Below, piece by piece: positions 27,186 through 36,465 of a stretch of 64,000 bases of DNA (its first letter is position 1; each line of letters starts with the position of its first letter). A program made the translations under genes and the position numbers. The notes beneath the pieces were generated by a model. The model was not told where the DNA came from. It saw nothing but the letters and a program-made list of their open reading frames with translations, and ran no database searches. Location of the stretch: positions 655,501 through 719,500 of the forward strand of contig NZ_CP017024.1 in the NCBI RefSeq assembly GCF_014522265.1, written 5' to 3'. Source of the stretch: Pseudomonas oryzihabitans. GTDB taxonomy: Bacteria > Pseudomonadota > Gammaproteobacteria > Pseudomonadales > Pseudomonadaceae.

Positions 27186-28985
27186 ATGGCGGCCTTCGAT
27201 CCCGCCCGCCAGGATGGCTACGCGCCCCTGGCGGGCTATGCCGCCCTCTCCGATGGGCGTTCGGTCGCCCTGGTGGCGCCGGACGGCTCGCTGGACTGGT
27301 GGTGCGTGCCCAACATGGATTCCGCACCGCTGTTCGACCGCCTGCTGGATGCCCCGGCAGGCGGTTTCTTTTCGATCGCGCCGGTGGCCGACTATCGCGT
27401 CGAGCGCGCCTACCGTGAAGACAGCAACGTCCTGGAAACCTGCTTTCACACCGCTGACGGCAGCGTGCGCCTCACCGAATCGCTCAACAGCGGCTCAGCC
27501 GGACGCCTGCCCTGGTGCGAACTGGGTCGCCGCGTCGAAGGCCTTTCCGGACGGGTCGAATTGCGTATCGAGCTGGTACCCGGGACCCAGGGCCAGACCG
27601 TGTCGCCCTGGATGCGCAGCACCCCCAATGGCGAGGTCATGCACGTCGATGGCGTGATGGCCACCCTGCGCTATTGCGAGCGGCTGGAGATCCTCCAGTG
27701 CGATGATCGCCGACTGGTGGCGCGACTGGTACTGGAAGCCGGGCAACGCAGCGTCCTGGCCTTGACCGCGACCGAGAACGAACCCCTGGTGGTGCCCTCC
27801 CTGGACGAGGTGGACCAGCGTATCGATCGCAGTGACCAGGCCTGGCGCGAATGGGCCCAGGGCTTCGCCTACCGGGGCGAATTCCTCAGCGAGGTGAAGC
27901 GCTCGGCGCTGGCCCTCAAGCTGCTGCTCTACTCCCCTACCGGTGCCATCGTCGCCGCCGCCACCACCTCGCTGCCGGAACGCATCGGCGGCGACAAGAA
28001 TTATGAATACCGCTATGCCTGGGTGCGTGATGCGGTCTTTACCATCAAGGCCTTCTTGCGCCTGGGTGCCCTCGGCGAGGCCCAGGCGGCCCTGGCCTGG
28101 ATCCAGAACGTCATCCGCCGCCACGGCAATCGCCTGCACACCTGCTTTACCCTGGAAGGCGAACTGGCCCCCGAGGAACGCATCATTCCGGTTCCTGGCT
28201 ATCGCGACTCCCAGCCGGTACGCGTCGGCAATCGCGCCAGCGCCCAGTGTCAGCTGAGTCTCTATGGCGATCTACTGGAGACCTTCCGCCTCTATGCCAG
28301 CAAGGGCCATGTGCTGGATTTCGCCACCGCCAGCCTGCTCACCGACCTGGCCAATCTCTGCGCCGATGGCTGGCGCCAGCCGGATGCCGGCATGTGGGAA
28401 TTGCCTGAAGAGCGCCACTACACCCTGTCCAAGCTGGGCTGCTGGTTCGCCCTGGACCGCGCCGTGACCCTGGCCCGCGATGGCCATATCCCCGACGCCA
28501 TGTGCGGCCGCTGGGCGCGCGAGCGCGACCGCATCCGCGACTGGGTCAACCAGCACTGCTGGAGCGAACGCAAGCAGGCCTATACCTTCTATGCCGGTAC
28601 CGAGCGCCTGGACGCTGGGCTGCTGCTCGGCATCCGCTTCGGCTTCGACGGTGGTGAGCGTTCGGTCAGCACCCTGGCGGCCATTCGCCGTGAGTTGGCC
28701 CATGGACCTCTGGTCTATCGCTATAGCGGTGCCGAGCAGGAAGAAGGTGCGTTCCTAGCCTGTTCCTACTGGATGGTCGAGGCCCATGCCGTGCTGGGCG
28801 AGGTGGACCAGGCGCGGGAACTGATGCGCGAGGTCCTGGCCGCCAGTCTCAATGGCGTCGGCCTGATGACCGAGATGCGCGATCCCCGGGATGGCGCGGC
28901 CCTGGGCAACTTCCCCCAGGGCCTGAGTCACCTGGCCATGGTGCATGCGGCGCTGATCCTGGAAAAGCCGGAGCCCGAGGCGTGA
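27186..28985 (+). CDS. Glycoside hydrolase family 15 protein (glucoamylase/trehalase-like)
   Basis: Cytoplasmic GH15 enzyme of 599 residues. The N-terminal beta-sandwich begins YAALSDGRSVALVAPDGSLDW, followed by the catalytic alpha/alpha barrel. YEYRYAWVRDAVFTIKAF is the conserved substrate-binding segment. DAGMWELPEERHYTLSK carries the likely general acid, and EEGAFLACSYWMVE the second Glu. Bacterial members hydrolyse alpha-glucosides such as trehalose or maltooligosaccharides, by inversion. No signal peptide is present. The gene begins 5 bp after the SDR and overlaps the glycosylase gene by 4 bp, so translation is coupled. The exact sugar is not predictable. Confidence 0.92.
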   Translation: MAAFDPARQDGYAPLAGYAALSDGRSVALVAPDGSLDWWCVPNMDSAPLFDRLLDAPAGGFFSIAPVADYRVERAYREDSNVLETCFHTADGSVRLTESLNSGSAGRLPWCELGRRVEGLSGRVELRIELVPGTQGQTVSPWMRSTPNGEVMHVDGVMATLRYCERLEILQCDDRRLVARLVLEAGQRSVLALTATENEPLVVPSLDEVDQRIDRSDQAWREWAQGFAYRGEFLSEVKRSALALKLLLYSPTGAIVAAATTSLPERIGGDKNYEYRYAWVRDAVFTIKAFLRLGALGEAQAALAWIQNVIRRHGNRLHTCFTLEGELAPEERIIPVPGYRDSQPVRVGNRASAQCQLSLYGDLLETFRLYASKGHVLDFATASLLTDLANLCADGWRQPDAGMWELPEERHYTLSKLGCWFALDRAVTLARDGHIPDAMCGRWARERDRIRDWVNQHCWSERKQAYTFYAGTERLDAGLLLGIRFGFDGGERSVSTLAAIRRELAHGPLVYRYSGAEQEEGAFLACSYWMVEAHAVLGEVDQARELMREVLAASLNGVGLMTEMRDPRDGAALGNFPQGLSHLAMVHAALILEKPEPEA

Positions 28986-29563
28986 GCGATCTGGATTTCA
29001 CCCGTCCGGTGGACGAGGTCGCCCGGCAACTGATCGGGGCGACGCTCAGGGTCGAGGGTGTGGGCGGCCTGATCGTCGAGACCGAGGCCTACGACGGCGA
29101 AGACCCGGCCTCCCACAGCTTTTCCGGCCCCACTCCGCGCAACCGCGCCATGTTCGGTCCGCCCGGGCATGCCTATGTCTATCGCTCCTATGGCATCCAC
29201 TGGTGCTTCAATCTGGTCTGCCGCGAGGCCGGGCATGGCGCGGGTGTGCTGATCCGCGCGCTGGAGCCACTGTGGGGTCTGGAGGTGATGCGGGAACGTC
29301 GGGGCGGCCTGGCCGATCGCCTGCTGTGCGCCGGTCCCGGCCGGCTATGCCAGGCCCTCGCCATCGACGGCAGTCACGATGGCTTGCCGCTGATCGAGCC
29401 ACCCTTCCTGCTGGAGCCCGCGGCTGCCGAGGTAGCGGTGATCGCGGGCCCGCGCATCGGCATCAGCCGCGCGCGCGAGGTGCCCTGGCGCTTCGGCCTG
29501 GCCGGTTCGCACTATCTGAGTCGTGGCTTTGCCAAAGCGCCCCAGCCCGGCGATAACAGCTAG
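28982..29563 (+). CDS. 3-methyladenine DNA glycosylase (AAG/MPG family)
   Basis: DNA repair enzyme of 193 residues that removes alkylated purines (3-methyladenine, hypoxanthine) and starts base excision repair. Family motifs are VARQLIGATLRVE, the catalytic Glu in VETEAYDGEDPASHSF, RNRAMFGPPGHAYVYRSYGI and AGPGRLCQAL. It starts at a GTG that overlaps the TGA stop of the GH15 gene (GTGA), and no other start fits. The operon links carbohydrate metabolism, an SDR and DNA repair, which suggests a general stress or stationary-phase unit. Length is normal for bacterial AAG proteins. Confidence 0.93.
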   Translation: MSDLDFTRPVDEVARQLIGATLRVEGVGGLIVETEAYDGEDPASHSFSGPTPRNRAMFGPPGHAYVYRSYGIHWCFNLVCREAGHGAGVLIRALEPLWGLEVMRERRGGLADRLLCAGPGRLCQALAIDGSHDGLPLIEPPFLLEPAAAEVAVIAGPRIGISRAREVPWRFGLAGSHYLSRGFAKAPQPGDNS

Positions 29564-29604
29564 GCTGAAGGCAACGACCGTTGCCGCAACCTCTCGGAGG
29601 CCCC

Positions 29605-29895
29605 ATGCGCGCCAGTCAGCTGCTGCCTATCGCCCTGCTCTTTCCCCTCCTCGCCCAGGCGAGCCTGCGCTGTGGTCAGAGTCTCGTCGAGGAAGGCGAC
29701 AGCGTCGAACAGGTGCTGGCCGCCTGCGGCGCCCCGGCCGAGCGCAAGATCAATCCACCGGCGCTGCGTAACAACAACGTGCCCAAATTCAATGCCGCCG
29801 AGACCCAGTTCTGGACCTATGGCCCGGAGAACGGCGCCTCGCGGCACCTCAAGTTCATCGACGGCAAGCTGGTGGAGATCAGAGTCGAGCGTTAG
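29605..29895 (+). CDS. DUF2845-type periplasmic protein
   Basis: Exported protein of 96 residues. The signal peptide MRASQLLPIALLFPLLAQA is followed by SLRCGQSLVEEGDSVEQVLA, the usual start of DUF2845 (two Cys residues, CG...CG, probably a disulfide). FWTYGPENGASRHLKFIDG matches the C-terminal half. The ATG at 29605 follows CGGAGG by 4 nt and is preferred over 29581. Function unknown for the family. A repeat array begins 11 bp after the stop. Confidence 0.8.
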   Translation: MRASQLLPIALLFPLLAQASLRCGQSLVEEGDSVEQVLAACGAPAERKINPPALRNNNVPKFNAAETQFWTYGPENGASRHLKFIDGKLVEIRVER

Positions 29896-29906
29896 CGGGA
29901 AGCCTC

Positions 29907-30471
29907 CTTCACCCCAACCCTCTTCCGGAGGGAGAGGGAGAAAAGCACCAGCTCCGACGCAGGGGCGAGGCGGCTCAGGCGTAGGTTGGGTTGAGCGCAG
30001 CGAAGCCCAACGGCCAGACACCCTCACCCCAACCCTCTCCCTGAGGGTGAGGGAGAAAAGCACCAGCTCCGACGCAGGGGCGAGGCGGCTCAGGCGTAGA
30101 TTGTGTTGAGCGCAGCGAAGCCCAAAGGCCAGACACCCTCACCCCAACCCTCTCCCGGAGGGAGAGGGGGAAAAGCAGCAGCTCCGACGCAGGGGCGAGG
30201 CGGCTCAGGCGTAGGTTGGGTTGAGCGCAGCGAAGCCCAAAGGCCAGACACCCTCACCCCAACCCTCTCCCTGAGGGAGAGGGGGAAAAGTAGCAGCTCC
30301 GACGCAGGCGCGAGGCGGCTTAGGCGTAGGTTGGGTTGAGCGCAGCAAAGCCCAACGGCCAGACACCCTCACCCCAACCCTCTCCCGGAGGGATAGGGGG
30401 AAAAGCAGCAGCTCCGACGTAGGGGCGAGGCGGCTCAGGCGTAGGTTGGGTTGAGTGCAGCGAAGCCCAAC
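29907..30471. repeat. 115-bp tandem array of REP-like units (4.9 copies)
   Basis: Five REP cores starting GTAGGTTGGG occur at 29981, 30096, 30211, 30326 and 30441, exactly 115 bp apart. Each unit combines the REP hairpin (GGTTGGG ... CCCAAC) with a second hairpin CCCTCTCCC...GGGAGAGGG and a spacer AAAAGCAGCAGCTCCGACG. Single-base differences distinguish the copies. Because 115 is not a multiple of three, frames shift between copies and the open frames here are not coding. Confidence 0.95.
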
Positions 30472-30503
30472 ATTTGCCAGGCGAGTTTCTCCATCGAGCA
30501 GGC

Positions 30504-30529
30504 AAAAAAGAACCGCCCGAGGGCGGTTC
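30504..30529 (-). terminator. Terminator of the minus-strand porin gene
   Basis: The stem GAACCGCCC/GGGCGGTTC, read on the minus strand, is followed by TTTTTT, 28 bp beyond the porin stop. Confidence 0.9.
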
Positions 30530-30556
30530 AAGAGGAGCACGACCTCAGGGTCGTGG

Positions 30557-31843
30557 TTAGAACTTGGCTTCCAGGTCCAGCTGCAGGGTCTTGACGTCGG
30601 CGTCGCGGCGGAAGCGGCTGGCGGTATCGGACTCGGCGAGGAAGTAGGTCAGGCCCACGCCGAAGTTCTTGTCGATGTCGTAGCCGAGCTTGAGCTTGTG
30701 GCCGCGGGCCCCGGTCGAGCCGTTGCCGAAGTCCGAGTCGGTGAAGGCACCAACCACGGCGTTGCGCTGGACATCGCGGTAGTTGTATTCCAGCCCGACC
30801 CGCTGCATCAGCTTGGTCTTGGCGCCCACCAGCCAGGCGGTGTCCTCGCCGTCGTCGGCCTTGTCATTGACCACGTACTGGCCATAGAAGGACAGCGGCA
30901 CCCACAGCTTGGTCAGGTCCAGCTGGGCGAAGCCCTCGTAGAGCTGGAAGCGGTCGGTGGTGTTGCCATTGACCGCCAGGGCGCAGGGCGAGGTGACCGA
31001 GCCGGTGGTCGGGCAGGTGCTGTCCTGGTCCTTGTCGTAGGCGTAGACGCTGCCACCGACCATCAGCTTGGCGGCATCGCCCAGGTTGAAGCGGCTGCCG
31101 AGCTGACCGGCGTAGAGGCGCAGGTCGTGCTTGAATTCATAGCCTTCGCCGTCGACGTTGTCCTTGAGCACGTAGTAGCCGGTGCTGCCGAACAGCTCGG
31201 CGCCGCCGCCCAGATCGTACTTGTAGGTGCCGGCCAGGCCTTCGGGGTTGATGTCGGCGTCCCAGATGACATCGCCGGTGCTCACCCACTGCTGGCCCAT
31301 CTTGCCACCCACCAGATGCAGATTCGGCAGCGCCGTGGGGTGGTAGTCGATGTAGGCCTGATCCAGCCAGAGCTGCTTCTTGTTGAAGTAGCCGTTGAGG
31401 TCCTGGTTGGTGGAGCGGGCATCGTCGCCGCCGCCGGTGGCGATGCGGATGCCGGTGTCCACCTGCGGATTGATTTCGCTGTAGGCGCCCAGTCGCGCGC
31501 GGATGCGCTGGCGGTCCCGGTCGCGGCCGTTGTTCGGCTCGCCGCTGATGTCGATGCTCTCGTGGCGCACCCGCACGTCGCCCTTGATCTGGGTCTTGGC
31601 GGCCCAGGCCAGTTTCTTCTCGAAATCGGAGGTCTTCTGCTGCTGGGCGACCTGGGCGGCACGTGCCTGCTGCTCCTGCTGCAGATCGCCGCGCAATTCG
31701 CTGTACTGGGCCGGGGTGATGGAGCCGTTGGCCTTGAGCATGTCGAGCAGCTTCTCATCGACCGCGGCACTCGCGGCGGCCGAGCAGGTGGCCAGGAGCA
31801 CGCCCGAGAACAGCGCCGTGAATCGATAAGGGTTAACAGACAT
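30557..31843 (-). CDS. Putative outer-membrane porin next to the pst operon
   Basis: Predicted outer-membrane beta-barrel of 428 residues. The signal peptide ends ...CSAAASA near residue 27. A short coiled coil follows (about 45-75, SELRGDLQQEQQARAAQVAQ), then a barrel rich in alternating strands with a C-terminal Phe (LQLDLEAKF). This is the layout of the 'putative porin' family of Pseudomonas. Two Cys residues (TCPTTGSVTSPCA) lie in a loop. The start at 31843 follows AAAGGAG by 7 nt, better than 31861. It lies downstream of pstSCAB on the same strand but behind a terminator. Phosphate or phosphorylated-solute uptake is suggested by position only; the Pho-box match upstream is weak. Confidence 0.82.
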   Translation of the reverse strand: MSVNPYRFTALFSGVLLATCSAAASAAVDEKLLDMLKANGSITPAQYSELRGDLQQEQQARAAQVAQQQKTSDFEKKLAWAAKTQIKGDVRVRHESIDISGEPNNGRDRDRQRIRARLGAYSEINPQVDTGIRIATGGGDDARSTNQDLNGYFNKKQLWLDQAYIDYHPTALPNLHLVGGKMGQQWVSTGDVIWDADINPEGLAGTYKYDLGGGAELFGSTGYYVLKDNVDGEGYEFKHDLRLYAGQLGSRFNLGDAAKLMVGGSVYAYDKDQDSTCPTTGSVTSPCALAVNGNTTDRFQLYEGFAQLDLTKLWVPLSFYGQYVVNDKADDGEDTAWLVGAKTKLMQRVGLEYNYRDVQRNAVVGAFTDSDFGNGSTGARGHKLKLGYDIDKNFGVGLTYFLAESDTASRFRRDADVKTLQLDLEAKF

Positions 31844-31928
31844 CGGCAGATCTCCTTTCAAGACTATCCAGGGAGTGATGGCTGGCAGTGCAGCCCGTCA
31901 CGAAGCTGGGTCAGTCTCGGCAGAAGAG

Positions 31929-31946
31929 ATGTCATTTTGCTTGCAG
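31929..31946 (-). promoter_or_regulatory. Weak candidate Pho box upstream of the porin gene
   Basis: On the minus strand CTGCAAG-CAAA-ATGACAT has the 7-4-7 layout of a PhoB site but matches CTGTCAT repeats at only 9 of 14 positions. It lies 86 bp upstream of the porin start. Confidence 0.3.
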
Positions 31947-32085
31947 GAAGATAAAGCTTTTAATTCAAGCCATTGAATATAAAGAAAAATTTAATCAAAC
32001 CTTCATTCATCCCGGACGGCTCGCCAGTGGCTCGGAATGGAACACGCTGAGCGGACGCCCTGGCCCGGCGCTTTCCGACCGCCCA

Positions 32086-32114
32086 AGAAAAAGGCCACTC
32101 CGGGGAGTGGCCTT
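32086..32114 (-). terminator. Terminator of the pst operon
   Basis: The 11-bp stem AAGGCCACTCC/GGAGTGGCCTT, read on the minus strand, is followed by TTTTTC. It lies 20 bp after the pstB stop and closes the operon without phoU. Confidence 0.9.
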
Positions 32115-32134
32115 GCCGAGTGCCGGCGAAATCC

Positions 32135-32904
<770 letters not shown>

Positions 32905-32908
<4 letters not shown>

Positions 32909-33780
32909 TTGGAATCCCGGTTACGAAAGAAGAAGCGAGAGGAGAGGTTCAGGAGCAGCACGAACAGTGTCAGCAGCAGGGCGCCGGCCCAGGCCAGGTG
33001 CTGCCAGTTCTCGAACGGACTCATGGCGAACTGGAAGATGGTCACCGGCACGGTGGCCATGGGCTTGAGCACGTCGGCGTTCCAGTACTGGTTGCCGAAG
33101 GCGGTGAACAGCAGCGGTGCGGTCTCGCCGGTGATGCGGGCGATGGACAGCAGCACCCCGGTCACCACGCCGGCGCGGGAGGCGCGCAGCAGGATCTGCA
33201 GGGTCACCTTCCACTGGGGAATGCCCAGGGCCAGCGCCGCTTCGCGCATGGCCGGCGGCTGCAGCTGCATCATCTCGTCGGTGGTACGGGTCACCACCGG
33301 CACCACCAGCATGGCCAGTGCCAGGGAGCCGGCGAAACCGGAGAAGCCCAGGCTGCCACCGGAGTACTGGTTCAGCGTCACCACCACGGCGGTGTAGATG
33401 AACAGGCCGATGACGATCGACGGCGCCGACAGCAGGATGTCGTTGACGAAACGCACCACCAGCCCGAGCTTGGAGTGGCGGGCGTATTCGGCCAGCCAGA
33501 GGCCGGCGAGGATGCCGATGGGCGCGCCGATGGCGGTGGCCAGCAGGGTGATCAGCACGCTGCCGAACAGGGCGTTGGCCAGACCGCCGTCGGCGGCGCC
33601 GGGCGGCGGCGTCATCTCGACGAAGAGGGCCGGGCTCAGGGCGCTGACGCCCTTGATCAGGGTGGTGCCGAGGATCCAGGCCAGGAAACCCAGGCCGAGC
33701 ACGGCGGCGGCGCTGCCAAAGATCAGCGCGAGGCCGTTCTTGATCCGCCGCTTGCGATAGAGATAGGCGTCGATGTGCAT
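32905..33780 (-). CDS. pstA: Phosphate ABC transporter permease PstA
   Basis: Inner-membrane permease, 291 residues with six predicted helices (first [20 protein letters not shown]). The cytoplasmic EAA-type loop reads [20 protein letters not shown] near 200. [14 protein letters not shown] and [12 protein letters not shown] are typical of PstA. The start codon touches the pstC stop (TGATG), so translation is coupled. It pairs with PstC to form the channel energised by PstB. Confidence 0.95.
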
Positions 33781-34754
33781 CAGTTACCTGCCTTGCGCGA
33801 CAGTTGCGACAGCATCAGCCGTGCCGCCAGCAGCACGAAGAAGGTCACCACGAACAGCAGGAAGCCCAGGGCGATCAGCGAAGAGCGGTGCAGATCGGTG
33901 TAGGCCTCGTTGAATTCGTTGGCGATCACCGAGGCGATGGAGCTGCTCGGCATCATCAGCGAGAGCGAGAACTGGTGGGCGTTGCCCAGCACGAAGGTCA
34001 CCGCCATGGTCTCGCCCAGGGCGCGGCCCAGGCCGAGGAAGGCGCCGCCGACCACCGCCGAGCGGGTGTAGGGCAGCACGATGTCCCAGCAGACTTCCCA
34101 GGTGGTGGAACCCAGGGCGTAGGCCGATTCCTTGAGCTGGGCCGGCACGCTGCGGAACACCTCGTACATCACCGAGGTGATGAAGGGCAGGATCATGATC
34201 GCCAGGATGATGCCGGCGGTCAGCATGCCGATGCCCAGCGGCGGGCCCTGGAACAGCACCCCGATCACCGGGATGGCGCCAAGGTAGTCGTTGATGAAGG
34301 GCGAGATGTAGGCGGCCATGAAGGGGCCGAAGACGAACAGGCCCCACATGCCGTAGATGATCGAGGGAATGCCCGCCAGCAGCTCGACCGCGGTGGCCAC
34401 CGGGCCGCGCAGCCAGGGCGGCGCGATCTCCGAGAGGAACAGGGCGATGCCGAAGGCGGTGGGCACGGCCAGCAGCAGGGCGATGAAGGAGGTCATCAGG
34501 GTGCCGTAGATGGGCACCAGGGCGCCGAATTTCTCGGCGCCGACATCCCATTCGGCCGAGGTGATGAAGTCCAGGCCGAAGGTCATGAAGGCATGGCGAC
34601 CGCCCCAGAGGGTGGACGCGGCGGCGCCGACCAGTACCAGCAGTACCAGCAGCGCGGCGGAAAACAGCAGCCGGCGGAACCAGACATCGGCGCGGGTATC
34701 CCGGCGGATGCGCTGTTCCTGAACGGCGGAGAGGGGCAGGGTCTGGTCGGTCAT
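33780..34754 (-). CDS. pstC: Phosphate ABC transporter permease PstC
   Basis: Inner-membrane permease of 324 residues with six predicted helices. The family phrases GIPSIIYGMWGLFVFGPF, MILPFITSVMYEVFRSVP, KESAYALGSTTWEV (EAA loop) and GRALGETMAVTFVLGN are present. It is the partner of PstA. A strong hairpin lies in the 76-bp gap behind pstS, so permease output is probably below that of the binding protein. Confidence 0.95.
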   Translation of the reverse strand: MTDQTLPLSAVQEQRIRRDTRADVWFRRLLFSAALLVLLVLVGAAASTLWGGRHAFMTFGLDFITSAEWDVGAEKFGALVPIYGTLMTSFIALLLAVPTAFGIALFLSEIAPPWLRGPVATAVELLAGIPSIIYGMWGLFVFGPFMAAYISPFINDYLGAIPVIGVLFQGPPLGIGMLTAGIILAIMILPFITSVMYEVFRSVPAQLKESAYALGSTTWEVCWDIVLPYTRSAVVGGAFLGLGRALGETMAVTFVLGNAHQFSLSLMMPSSSIASVIANEFNEAYTDLHRSSLIALGFLLFVVTFFVLLAARLMLSQLSRKAGN

Positions 34755-34788
34755 GGAGCTTTCCGTCTACCTGGAAGGACGCGCGAAA

Positions 34789-34816
34789 CCGCCTGGACCC
34801 CAGGGGATCCAGGCGG
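34789..34816 (-). other. Intercistronic hairpin between pstS and pstC
   Basis: CCGCCTGGA and TCCAGGCGG form a 9-bp stem around a 10-nt loop; only TTT follows on the minus strand. It is probably an attenuator or mRNA-protecting hairpin. Confidence 0.65.
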
Positions 34817-34830
34817 CGGAACAGTCGTGC

Positions 34831-35844
34831 TTACTTCTTGAAGTCGGACGCCCAGTAGCCTTCGATCTGCTTGACCAGGGTGTCCGGGACCGGGACGTAA
34901 TCCAGGGCCGCGGCATCCTTCTGGCCATGCTCAAGGGACCACTTGAAGAAGTCGAAGGCGACCTTGCTGCGCTCTTCGTTCTTGGGTTCCTTGTACATCA
35001 CGATCCAGGTGGTGGCGGTGATTGGCCAGGCGTCGGCGCCCGGGGCGTTGGTCATCAGCAGGTTGAAGTCCTTGGCGCTCTTCCAGTCGGCGGTGGCGGC
35101 GGCGGCCTGGAAGCTCTTGGCTTCGGGCTGCACGAAGTTGCCGGCGGCGTTCTTCAGCTGCACGTGGGTCATCTTGTTGGTCAGCGCATAGGCGTACTCG
35201 ACGTAGCCGATGGAGCCCTTGATCTGCTTCACGTAGGCGGCGATACCCTCGTTACCCTTGCCACCCACACCGACCGGCCAGTTGACGGTGGTGCCGAAGT
35301 TGAACTTCTCCTTCCACTCCGGGCTGACCTTGGCCAGGTAGTTGGTGAAGTTGTAGGAGGTGCCGGAGCCGTCGGAACGACGCACCACGGTGATGGCGCC
35401 CTCAGGCAGCTTCATGCCGGGGTTCAGCGCGGCGATGGCCGGGTCGTTCCAGGTCTTGATCTCGCCCATGAAGATCTTGGCCATGGTCGGACCGTCGAGC
35501 TTCAGCTTGCCGGGCTCGATGCCTTCCACGTTGATCACCGGCACGATGCCGCCAATGATGGTCGGGAACTGGCCCAGACCGCCCTTCTGCAGGTCGTCGG
35601 TGCTCATGGGGGCGTCGGTGGCGCCGAAGTCCACGGTGCCGGCCTTGATCTGGGCGATGCCGCCGCCGGAGCCGATGGACTGATAGTTGATACGGTTGCC
35701 AGTCTTCTCGCTGAAGCCTTGCGACCACTTCGACAGAACGGGGAAGACGAAGCTCGAGCCGGCGCCCGTGACATCCACGGCGTGAGCGGCGGTGCTCAGG
35801 CAAAAGGCCGACAACAACAGAGAGAGGCTGAACGTGCGTTTCAT
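34831..35844 (-). CDS. pstS: Periplasmic phosphate-binding protein
   Basis: Phosphate-binding lipid-free periplasmic protein, 337 residues. The signal peptide (KRTFSLSLLLSAFCLSTAAHA) is followed by VDVTGAGSSFVFPVLSKW, as in E. coli PstS. Phosphate-contact segments are GAGSSF, SIGSGGGIAQI, FGATDAPMS and RRSDGSGTSYNFTNYL. This is the enteric-like PstS type rather than the longer DING-type proteins. It leads the pstSCAB operon. A well-formed Pho box lies 49-66 bp upstream, so PhoB activation under phosphate limitation is expected. Confidence 0.96.
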   Translation of the reverse strand: MKRTFSLSLLLSAFCLSTAAHAVDVTGAGSSFVFPVLSKWSQGFSEKTGNRINYQSIGSGGGIAQIKAGTVDFGATDAPMSTDDLQKGGLGQFPTIIGGIVPVINVEGIEPGKLKLDGPTMAKIFMGEIKTWNDPAIAALNPGMKLPEGAITVVRRSDGSGTSYNFTNYLAKVSPEWKEKFNFGTTVNWPVGVGGKGNEGIAAYVKQIKGSIGYVEYAYALTNKMTHVQLKNAAGNFVQPEAKSFQAAAATADWKSAKDFNLLMTNAPGADAWPITATTWIVMYKEPKNEERSKVAFDFFKWSLEHGQKDAAALDYVPVPDTLVKQIEGYWASDFKK

Positions 35845-35892
35845 GGTGGCTCCATTACCTAGTGAGGGCTGGCGCTAGGCTATTGCCGAAAT

Positions 35893-35910
35893 GTGACAAT
35901 TAAGTGTCAG
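35893..35910 (-). promoter_or_regulatory. Pho box upstream of pstS
   Basis: On the minus strand CTGACAC-TTAA-TTGTCAC: two 7-bp direct repeats with an AT-rich 4-bp linker, the PhoB site layout. It ends 49 bp before the pstS start, with a possible -10 (TAGCCT) about 10 bp further on. Confidence 0.8.
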
Positions 35911-36292
35911 CGGCATGACGAAACAGGGACGGCAGAGCGCCATCATTGCGGGCGGCGGCTACCGTTCCTGCGCTGGCAAGCCAAGGTGTCCGCGCCTGGG
36001 CCTCGCAGCAGGCCGCTTCGACAATCCACCCCGCACTGCGGACGGCAGAGGGGTCGCCTTCGTCCTGGCCAACCTCTACAGGCGACCTCCGGTGGTCACC
36101 AGACGACACGCCTGTCTGCCGCCCGCGGTCGTCTCAGCAGCCTGTGCCGTGGCCACGATCCAGCCATGGCGGGCCTTGCAGGCCTTTCGGCGCATCCGTG
36201 AGGGCGGCTTGGCAGCAGAAATTTAGCCAAGGCTATATATATTAGAACTATCTACAAGATAGACTTTCTCTATCCGGATGGGTAAGGTGGCG
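35911..36292. other. Intergenic region between pstS and mntP
   Basis: No supported gene; overlapping open frames at 35893-36245 have no ribosome site or recognisable product. The AT-rich segment 36220-36275 contains the dyad CTATC-TACAA-GATAG and is the likely promoter of the mntP transcript. Confidence 0.5.
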
Positions 36293-36401
36293 GCCTCTTT
36301 GGGGAGTAGCCTGCTTCCACCGCGGTGGAAAGCGTCCTGATCAACATACTCGGCAACCGCCGTGGTCAGGACAGCCAGTCAGGGTTGGCGAGACCAGAGG
36401 C
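36293..36401 (+). promoter_or_regulatory. Manganese riboswitch (yybP-ykoY)
   Basis: The conserved elements are in order: closing stem GCCTCT (36293-36298) with AGAGGC (36396-36401); the signature GGGGAGTAGC (36301-36310); hairpin CCACCGCGGTGG; and the arm GTCCTGA ... TCAGGAC enclosing TCAACATACTCGGCAACC. It precedes mntP by 65 bp. Mn2+ binding is expected to turn on synthesis of the exporter. Confidence 0.92.
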
Positions 36402-36465
36402 ATCACCGCGCCATGCCGGGCGTGTGGGGGTGCCTTGTGGATCGAGCCCGGCCGGCGCTGTCACG

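Noticed and set aside
29896-30471. Possible CRISPR array because of regular spacing
   Set aside because: Unit length is 115 bp with conserved, not unique, spacers and no cas genes.
30103-30540. Open frames inside the 115-bp repeat array
   Set aside because: They repeat the array sequence in shifting frames and have no ribosome site; the array explains them.
36325-36465. N-terminal extension of mntP
   Set aside because: It would translate through the manganese riboswitch; the family N-terminus begins at 36466.
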